A stretch of 64,000 bases of DNA, from positions 2,368,501 to 2,432,500 of the forward strand of contig JAPWGK010000001.1 of NCBI GenBank assembly GCA_029641185.1, given 5' to 3'. Shown here in pieces: positions 56,483-64,000 of this stretch. How positions within the stretch are numbered: the stretch's first letter is position 1; the number at the start of each line of letters is the position of its first letter. A program made the translations under genes and the position numbers. This stretch comes from Pseudofabraea citricarpa (lineage: Eukaryota > Ascomycota > Leotiomycetes > Helotiales > Dermateaceae). Under the pieces are notes generated by a model. That model worked only from the letters and a program-made list of their open reading frames with translations. It was not told the origin of the DNA and made no database searches.

Positions 56483-58054
56483 ATGGCTACTTTCACGGCC
56501 ACCCAGGCTGAGGCAAGCAGCTCGGCTGCAATTGAGCTCGAGTCTCTGCCCCACACTGACCCTCAAGATCTCAGTCAACAGAAGCTGGGACTGTCTAATC
56601 TTGGTGATGATATCAGAGATGATGTTTCTCCCCCAGATACAGCAGTGCCTGCCCTTCAACGATGGAATAGTCCTCGGATTAACATGTGGAGGGTTTTTGC
56701 TTGTTGTGGCTCTTTCGCAGTTGCGGGCGCTAATGATGGGGCTTACGGTGTAAGCCATCACATACTTCAACTTCACGAGGTTTTCACTGACATTTAAATA
56801 GGCCTTGATTCCATATGTAGGAGAGCCTCTAATGAACTCCAGAGTTTCAATTGACCACTTTATTTTTAGCTTGAGTCTTATTATGACCTCACTTACACCG
56901 TTGTCTCGTTGATCTTCTTGTCCCCGTTCGTTGGCTACACATTAGCCTCGCTACTCAACAATGCCGTTCATGTCAATTTTGGCCAGAGAGGAGTAGCAAT
57001 GATTGGATCTACCTGTCACTTACTGACATTCATCGTTGTTGCTGTACATCCGCCATATCCTGTCCTTGTGGTGGCGTACATTTTTGTTGGCTTTGGCAAT
57101 GGAATCGTCGATGCTGCTTGGTGTGCTTGGATTGCTAACATGGTCAACGGAAACCAAATTTCGGGGTTTCTGCAGGCAAGCTATTCCTTAGGTGCTACGG
57201 TGGCACCTCTCATAGCTACAGCCATGATCACCAGAGGCGGGTTGGCTTGGTACTTCTTTTATTATGTCATTGTACGTAGAAACAGTCCCTTTTCATAACA
57301 GATACTGACCATTTCTCAGGCTGCCGGAGCTGCTATCGAGCTTGTAATGACCACAATCTTTTTCTGGAAACAAACCGGACCAGTTTTTAGAGAGGAGAAC
57401 CCTCGTGATCCTAGCATCAAGGTAGGCAGGACGAGAGAAGCATTAAGCAACAAGTTGACATGGATCTTTGCGATTTTTGTCCTCGGATATGTTGGGGCTG
57501 AAGTTTCTCTCGGTGGCTGGATTGTGGTATTCATGATGAAAGTACGCTCAGCAGACCAGTTCTCTTCCGGAATCAGCTCTACGGGATTCTGGGCTGGTAT
57601 GACCGTAGGGAGGCTCCTGCTGGGCTTCGTGACAGAGAGGATTGGCGAGCGAATTGCGGTCATCATCTATCTGGGTCTTGCGCTTGGCCTCGAGCTAATT
57701 TTCTGGCTCGTCCCTTCATTCATCGTCTCGGCCATTGCAGTCGCTTTTCTTGGATTCATCCTAGGGCCGCTGTTCCCGAGTGCGACGGTTCTTCTGACGA
57801 AGATGTTGCCAAAACATCTTCATGTTGGCAGTATCGGATTCGCCACGGCATTTGGTGGAAGCGGCGGTGCTATCTTCCCCTTTGCGGTTGGCGCGATTGC
57901 CCAAGCAAAGGGGGTTCGAGTCTTGCAGCCTGTTATTCTGGCTTTGCTGGCTCTTATATCGGTACTTTGGCTGATGCTCCCTCGACTCCCTCAGAAGGAC
58001 CACGAGGGAGAGCGGCAGGAACCTAAGGGCTTCTGGAAGAAGCTCAGATTGTAA
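56483..58054 (+). CDS. MFS transporter (fucose permease/Bsc6-like group)
   Basis: Four exons: 56483-56749, 56802-56816 (a 15-nt micro-exon, ALIPY), 56870-57271 and 57320-58054; 472 residues, all junctions phase 0. The hydrophilic N-terminus of about 70 residues ends in RINMWRVFACCGSFAVAGANDGAYG; splicing then gives GALIPYLESYYDLTYTVVSL, a conserved TM1-TM2 stretch in this fungal group. About 12 hydrophobic segments follow, with GFWAGMTVGRLLLGFVTERIGERI as the central MFS loop motif of the second half and FGGSGGAIFPFAVG near the end. The tail is short and basic. The group is related to bacterial fucose permease; the fungal substrates are mostly unknown, so none is assigned. No biosynthetic neighbours suggest a cluster. 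Confidence 0.85.
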
Positions 58055-58632
58055 ACCTTTTGAGGGCTACTTGAAAGGATACTTTACCATTGTTGAAATT
58101 CGTTGGAATCATATAATAGCTGAAGTTTGGGAACCGGTAAGCGGTAGCGGGGAGGTCTGGGAGAGCTGGGAGAACTGGTAGAACTGGTAGAACTGTGACT
58201 TGACAAGAAAAAAATCTCCCTGGCTCTTCTTCGAAACAAATGTTTAGCAAAGCAGGGCGAATTAGATATAATTAGACGTGTTGAATAAATAGGTAGGTAG
58301 CAAAAAGGGGTTTTCTTCTTATAATTGAGCTGAAAATGTTATTGTAAATATGAGCTGCCACATTTATCAAGTAAGACAAGAGATTCAATAGAGTCAATAG
58401 ATCCCCTACTGAACCCATACGCATCCTGAAGTAAAATGGGATACTTGGTAAGAATGTTCAATTCTGTGTGTACTTACTGTCGCATGTTCTGGCTCGCGCG
58501 GAACATCTATATTCCACACCACCCGGAATATATATCCTCCGCATCCCGCAATCAGACAGCCTTGCGATACAACGAGCGATAGAGCGACTTGTGATACTCC
58601 ACACACTTAGTCGTCGCAAACATACAGCAATC
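58055..58632. other. Gap: MFS 3' side and SGF73 promoter
   Basis: Non-coding by inspection. It includes repeated GGGAGAACTGGTAGAACTGG-type units around 58155-58195; nothing else recognised. Confidence 0.6.
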
Positions 58633-60229
58633 ATGGCAGGAGGAGATGGTGCCAAAGGCAGGATCAAGAACTTCGCACGCTATAGAGTCTTTCACTAATC
58701 AGAAATCCCAGGCTCAGACGACGACACAATCAGAGTCGCCCCAAAGAAGGAAGGCAAGGACAAGAAGAGCAATGGCACTATTAAATTGAAGAAGCCTCCG
58801 CCGAAGCACGATAAGCCTGGAAACTGGAGAGATGGTAGTGTTATTGATGGTATGTGGAAGATGTGTGGGAAATTTGATAAGGAGCTTGCGGCTGACAGCA
58901 TCCAAGACGACAAGAAAACAAAATCTACGAACTCGCCCTCCTCGAATTCGATCGACTCACCAGGCCCAGTTGTAAATCAACTAGACGATACAGCGCGTGA
59001 GACATTTGCAACAGGACGACCACTGGAAGATAGCCCCGATTTACAAAAGTGCAAGCACTGCAAGAAGAGCTTCCTCAAGACCGCGGCCAAGGCACACGTC
59101 GTAGCATGTCTCAAAGCCAAGCAAGACAAGGCGCAAAGAAAGAAAGAGCAAAAGGAAGCCAGAGACAAGCTCGCGAAAGAGGCCGAAGAGGCCAAGAGAA
59201 GAGATGAGGAAGGCGATACAAAGATGAGCGACGATGACGACGATGACGATGGTCCAGAAAAGAAAGTAACAGGAGTAAAGAGTGCCAAGAAAAGTGCTGG
59301 CAAGAAAGTTGACGGCGATAACAAAGGCAAAAAGCGAAAGGCAGACGGCGATGCTGAGAAGGGTCCTAAGCAGAAGAAGAAAAAAGAGGAACCGAAGCCA
59401 AAAGCTCCGAAACCCAAAGGTGAGCCATATTCTTTTTAAGTGCCGCAGATTTACGATTTTCAATGCTACGTTGGCCTCTAATATTTTGACGTGGGCCTTA
59501 TTGCTCAGCTATCTCTTCTCTAACTGCAAATTTAAGAAGACCCTAAGCTAATTTAAATAGGTCCTGTGGATGTCGAAAGACAATGTGGTGTTTTGAAAGA
59601 TGGAGTTCCTTGTGCGAGATCTCTTACTTGTAAGAGCCATTCAATGGGAGCAAAGAGGGCTGTTCCTGGTAGATCTCTGCCTTACGATATGCTGCTTGCC
59701 GCATATCAGAAGAAGAATCAAGCCAAGATACAAAGTATGAATACCCAAATTCATGTGATTGCATTTCTAACAAATTCTTTCAGAAGCACAAATTGATGCC
59801 AATGCTCCCCTTGAGGATGAGGATGAAGAGAATGGCCCAGTGGATTCAGACGAGGAACTCAACGCCACAATGGCTGGTCTTAAGAACTGGAATCCTCAAC
59901 CTGTTGTACCACCTTACAATCCGATTCCCATTGAGCGACAATATCAAAAATCCCGACTACATGAGCAACTTTACAATGCTACGAATGGCTTCAAAGACAA
60001 TATTTTCAAGGTCGTTGGATTTGGAGCTCAGAAACTACCTCCTGGGCACCCTGGACATCCTGGAGCAGCAGATAACGAAAGTGATGCTCCAGGTGATATT
60101 GACATGGGCAATACACAAATGAGTGGAGCAATCAGTGCTGGTGCAATCGCAGCCAGAAGAGCAAACAGTTTCAACATGCAACTACCTGTATCCAGGAAGA
60201 ATTCTGGCTCGGTTGTAACAGGCAGGTAA
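58633..60229 (+). CDS. SGF73: SAGA deubiquitinase-module subunit SGF73 (ataxin-7/SCA7 domain)
   Basis: Four exons: 58633-58648, 58703-59419, 59561-59734 and 59784-60229; 450 residues. Exon 2 begins [20 protein letters not shown]; the first intron has a weak GTGCCA donor with a good CACTAATCAG branch/acceptor, so the first five codons are uncertain. Residues about 20-60 ([18 protein letters not shown]) lead to a zinc-finger-like [20 protein letters not shown] near residue 145. A Lys-rich region follows, then the SCA7 domain encoded across introns 2 and 3: [20 protein letters not shown] with [20 protein letters not shown]. Family knowledge: Sgf73 anchors Ubp8-Sgf11-Sus1 to SAGA and helps remove ubiquitin from H2B. 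The C-terminus is Gly/Ala/Asn-rich. Confidence 0.88.
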
Positions 60230-60595
60230 TGGTCATGATGATAGGAATGGCGTTGATTTAGTACTTTGTACTATGGGATATCTTTGGGAGTGCTGGGGAC
60301 GGATGGGCTGATGGCAAAGGAGGCTTTGCTTGTGGCGTTGGGGACTGTGTCGGAGTGACTAATTATTAAATACCCCTTCTGTATTCTTTCAAATGCAGCA
60401 CCTTCTTGTGGTTTTATTTCATTTCACTTGTGAATGCTATGGATAGGAATAGCTAAGTACGACTGCTATAAAGGTGACATTGTTCGCTTTGCAGTGAGAG
60501 TCTGCGAAGAAGCCCTAGCAAACCCAATCACTACTATATACTCACATACACAGCAGTGTACTTTTGAAGAAACACAGTAAGAATCCTTGAAGGGC
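60230..60595. other. SGF73 3' side
   Basis: AT-leaning non-coding sequence after the SGF73 stop; nothing else recognised. Confidence 0.5.
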
Positions 60596-61030
60596 CGTGA
60601 GAGGCAGGGGAACTATGGAGGGCGTCTTACTACAGAGGGGCGTTCTAGTATAAGAGGGTGTTCTAGCGAAAAGGGGCGATCTGGTGCAAAAGTGCGTCAT
60701 GCAACGCGATTTTAAAGAACGTATACGTTACAGCAGCACTGTCAAGGCGTTAAATTTAGGGGGCGTTCTAATACATGGGTCGGTCTGGGATAGCACTCCG
60801 TCATGCAATGAATATCTAGGAAGTAATCATGAACAGGGCGTTTTACTGCAGACGGCGATCTTCTATAAGGGGCGCTGAAGTACTGCGGGTATTCGTCATG
60901 CAACGAAATTCTAGAAAGCAGCCACAGGCATAGACTAGGCAGGGGCGTTCTCTGGGGCGTTCTCTGGGGCGTTCTCTGGGGCGTCCTGGTATACAGAGCG
61001 TCCGTCATGCAACGAAATCTAAGAAGTAGA
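60596..61030. repeat. Degenerate tandem array, about 100-bp unit plus short GGGGCGTTCT units
   Basis: The block CGTCATGCAACG followed by AAAT..TA.GAAG recurs at about 60695, 60799, 60893 and 61005, spaced roughly 95-112 bp. Between them a GGGGCGTTCTA-like word recurs many times, including three perfect tandem copies of GGGGCGTTCTCT near 60950-60990. No open frame spans it. Confidence 0.7.
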
Positions 61031-61547
61031 CGTGATCGCATTGTACCTGCAAAGGCACAAACCATGAAATTAGATTTTCTTTTCATACGGATTTTAGACC
61101 ACTTGGGTAGGGGTAGGAGCTTCAAACAAACATTTTCGAGGCATAGTTTTTGAAGTATAAAGTGAGGAACTTAAAAGTAGTTTAGGTCTGTGAGTATTCT
61201 AAAGACAGTTTAATTCAATAGAGAAACACTTTTCGCCTCAAAATAGCCACCCAGTCTCCTCCTCCATACACTTCACAAGAACACAAGGCCTAGCGTAGGC
61301 CTTTGACTCAGCAACAGGTAATTCATGAAATTGGGGACAGGGATAATATCGACCGAGTTCAGTGCAGCTATGGTGATTGTGCCTCCAGTGTCTGGATAAC
61401 CTCCTTCTCCACGGCCTAGATTAGTTCGATGTGGCAAGGGTTAGATATATATGGGTTGATCTAGGGCAACATGTTAGTAAACTTCTTGTACTGCGAGTTT
61501 GTGAGATATTTCTTACACGTCCATAGCACGGTATGTTCTGCGGCACT
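61031..61547. other. Spacer between tandem array and rDNA fragment
   Basis: AT-leaning, no supported gene. The near-palindrome AGGCCTAGCGTAGGCCT lies near 61287-61303. Confidence 0.5.
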
Positions 61548-61772
61548 GCTTTGGTGCTTGGTTGATATCCCCGAGTTCAGCGGGTATTCCCACCTGATCC
61601 GAGGTCAACCTGAAAAAATTGGGTGTCGTTGGCAAGAACCCAGCGGGCATCCAGAGCGAGAGATTTACTACGCTTAGAGCCAGACGGCACCGCCACTGAT
61701 TTGAGGGCACCTCGTTTCCGGGGACGCCCAATATGAAGCAGAGCTTGAAAGTTGTAATGACGCTCGGTTGAC
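61548..61772 (-). pseudogene. Decayed rDNA fragment: 3' end of 5.8S, ITS2, 5' end of 28S
   Basis: Read on the minus strand: CGAGCGTCATTACAAC (end of 5.8S into ITS2), CTCAAATCAGTGGCGGTGCC, GTCTGGCTCTAAGCGTAGTA, then CAGGTTGACCTCGGATCAGG and ATACCCGCTGAACT, the universal ITS2/28S junction of ascomycetes. Differences lie in positions that are nearly invariant in working rDNA, for example GTGGGAATACCC for GTAGGGATACCC, and CTCGGGGATATC for CTTAAGCATATC. The 5.8S match stops after about a dozen bases. It is therefore a stray, mutated copy, not part of the rDNA array. The ITS2 wording is that of Helotiales. Confidence 0.82.
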
Positions 61773-63033
61773 TTGGATGTGCTTCACAATCAAGTTGGAA
61801 CTCCTCATGTACATGTATTCCCTCCGAGGTTCGAAGCAATATCGTATCCATTGACGAATCTAATATCGGCTGCCTTCTCTACGACTCACCCCCTTAGCGC
61901 TGTACTCCTCGACTCTATAATCCAAAAAAATCCCAAAAAAAAAAGATGGCCTGTGAAGGCGGGCTTCGATAGAAGCTGTGGTATGTATCTACTGAGAAGG
62001 TGGGTTAGCAGGTCTGTATAGTTTATAGTCTTTACGAGACTTTTGAAAGCAGTTTCTTGTAAACAAGAGATCGAAGTCCATTAATCCTTACTAGAGGAAG
62101 GGCCACTGCGATGTGTTTGTTGGGGAATATTTGCTTAACTACATATATGAACCGGTATACGCGCTCTGCTCCCAGTCCCGCTAAACGGTGAATGAGATTC
62201 AGGAAAGATAGCCACGCTAGCTAGCTGAAGATGAGAGGAGGAGGAGAGTGGGGACAAAGAAAGAATGCTGCCAGTTTCAGTGAGAAGGAAGGGTTTCATA
62301 AGAAAACCGCAGCCCGCACTATATTTATTTCATTAACTACCAGTCCTCGGATCCAAAGCTCTTTCTCGTCTGGTTGGAGCCATCAAAAGTTAAACGACGC
62401 CGACAGTAGCGATGCAGGTCATGTACCGGACGAGAAGGTGCTACGCCCGCGCAACCAACGGATCTGAGAATCTGGTATGCGATATGTGCCTGTTCAAAGC
62501 ATGAATGAGGCCGCCTTTTAGTGTCTTATAAGGTAGCGTTCTTGAGCCGTTCTATAACTAGGTAGTTAGTACGTCCCAAGTACCACCCAATGGTCTCGTG
62601 CAGTACTTTTAACACATAGCCCGAAGTACTAAAAGGTATAGTGGTACTGTTCAGTAGCTTACCTAGCAACTTTTACTTATCGTATGATCAAGTTCAAGTT
62701 TGCACTACTTGGTATGCCCTCATCAGCTTCTAAGTTTGATGTTTGGACAAAGTGGTCGAAATGAGAGTAGATGAAAATCAAACCAGGAAAAAACCTTTGG
62801 GATTCGAAGGATGGAAATTCAAAATGCATATGAAATGTAGGAAACCCGTGATACGATAAAAATTGTATTTAAAGCTGTTCCAGCAAACTGTGGTGGGAAC
62901 TAGGTAGGAAAAGGTATGTAATCGTAAGCCACTCTCCAGTCCTATTTGTCCGTAATACTCCGAAACCATATCCAGGAATGATACACTTGCTATGTTACAT
63001 ACTACGCCCCTGCATTAAAACATGCTGCTATTG
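61773..63033. other. Gap between the rDNA fragment and the SNF5-like gene
   Basis: No supported gene; frames below 85 codons, A-runs near 61925-61945, AT-leaning. The right part is the 3' side of the minus-strand gene. Confidence 0.55.
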
Positions 63034-64000
63034 CTACTTACTCGCGGCGGCGCTTCTATTGTCGACCTTTTCTCTATGCTGTCGATTCTTCAGGTGAACC
63101 TCAAAATTGCCTACAGTCATTTCCGGCCCTGGAGTATAAAGTTTTCCAGGGCAGTCGTGACACCTAATTCGTGGTAAAAACATATATTTGATATCAGGAG
63201 GGAGTGGTGTCCCTAGTGGCGGTGCTGCTGTCGGCATATCTGTATTAATGTTAATTGCAGAGTATCGCATCATGCCCTCAAATCGGTCGTGTGGATATTG
63301 AGTCTTGAGGGTTTCAAGGCCTTCAACGAGCCATGCTGGTGGTGGTGGCTGGTAATATATTAGCATGAAATTCAACAAACAAAAAAACACCTTGAGCACC
63401 CAATCCATCGAGGGTAATATGCCACCCGATCTTTATGGTTGCACTGCTATATGTGCGTTTCTTATAAAAATCAAGTGAACTTACAGCTGGAGGTTGCCCT
63501 GAGGCCGTGGGAGGGGGAGCATCAACCCGACCAATTTGGACTTGAGGATTTGGGGTAGTAGCTGTTGCTAAAGGTTGAGTCTGCGTCCCAGGCGTAGATG
63601 GTGGCCCCATCGAACCCGGAACTGGCGTTCCGGCAGTAGGAGTTGATCGATTGATGGATGAAGTCTGTCGTAAGTGTGGCGGACGACTAGTCCAAATCTT
63701 CGCACCTCGCTCCAAAGTTTTCAATTTGTCTTTTGGAACTCGTAACTTGACTATGAGTGTAGGGTCTGGAGTTTCATCCTTGAGATCACTTCGTCCAATT
63801 CTCCTCGATGTTCTTGTCTCATGGTGATGAGCCATCAGAGCCTCGGGCGTTTCTGACCTGCCCAGGTTTGCCATCCTTTGCTGCGCGGCTGTAGCAGCCC
63901 CTCTAATACCCCGAGTTCTTGCGGTGCCAGTTTGCACGGGCAGAGCAGGAGAGTCAGGTGATGAATCTTCGCTCTCAGAGGAATCGCTGAGGTCTCCCAT
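63034..64000 (-). CDS. SNF5/SMARCB1-like SWI/SNF subunit, C-terminal part (partial at right edge)
   Basis: Two exons seen on the minus strand: an open frame from the right edge to 63485 (phase 0 GTAAGT donor), then 63348-63034. The first methionine sits exactly at the window edge and is probably internal. The visible part has GTARTRGIRGAATAAQQRMA, LGRSETPEALMAHHHETRTS, TLIVKLRVPKDKL and a Pro/Thr-rich stretch, then PPPPAWLVEGLETLKTQYPH, YMFLPRIRCHDCPGKLYTPG and FEVHLKNRQHREKVDN. I recall this C-terminal layout, with an RIRCxDCPGKLYTPGP motif and a C2H2-like HLKNRQH end, from fungal Snf5/Sfh1 proteins of SWI/SNF or RSC. The SNF5 core domain itself would lie outside the window. The roughly 136-nt intron could contain another small exon. 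Confidence 0.62.

Noticed and set aside
60596..61030. CRISPR-like regular repeats
   Set aside because: Eukaryotic nuclear context, units are degenerate tandem copies without unique spacers of constant length and without cas genes.
61513..61851. 112-codon minus-strand frame
   Set aside because: It is a chance frame through the rDNA ITS2 fragment and its flanks; ITS2 is not coding.

Overview
The window is nuclear DNA of a filamentous ascomycete, most likely a helotialean leotiomycete. Genes carry short (about 45-140 nt) GT-AG introns. The proteins are typical of filamentous ascomycetes: an AtrB-type PDR transporter, a microsomal delta-12 desaturase, SAGA, SWR1, ISWI and SWI/SNF subunits, and ALG8. 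A decayed rDNA ITS2 fragment near 61.6 kb still reads like a Helotiales ITS2. All intron boundaries were worked out by hand from splice signals, phase and family resemblance.

Layout from left to right: 5' part of a CBM48 (AMPK1-type) glycogen-binding protein (minus, runs off the left edge); IWR1 (plus); a hypothetical protein with a possible Myb-like segment (minus); about 4 kb without a clear gene; an Ala-rich secreted protein with Kex2-type sites (minus); an O-fucosyltransferase-like type II membrane protein (minus); a wrecked DEDDh exonuclease copy (minus); a coiled-coil protein with 53-residue tandem repeats (minus); a five-exon AtrB-type ABC-G transporter (minus); ITC1 (minus); ALG8 (minus) divergent from an EMP47-like L-type lectin (plus); a delta-12 fatty acid desaturase (plus) set in long microsatellite-rich flanks; VPS72/SWC2 (minus); a JSN1-like RRM+PUF protein (plus); an epoxide hydrolase (minus); a 610-bp AT-rich element with terminal inverted repeats; an MFS transporter (plus); SGF73 (plus); a degenerate tandem array and the rDNA fragment; and the C-terminal part of an SNF5-like subunit (minus, runs off the right edge).

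There are no operons. Functional themes are chromatin and transcription (IWR1, ITC1, VPS72, SGF73, SNF5-like), the secretory/N-glycan pathway (ALG8 and the lectin share one 551-bp promoter; the O-fucosyltransferase-like protein), membrane lipid (desaturase) and export/detoxification (ABC-G, MFS, epoxide hydrolase). I found no convincing new multi-gene system. The least ordinary signals are genome-decay features: the rDNA fragment, the TIR element with an interior that looks RIP-mutated, the internally deleted exonuclease copy and the degenerate tandem array. The 53-residue coding repeat is also notable.
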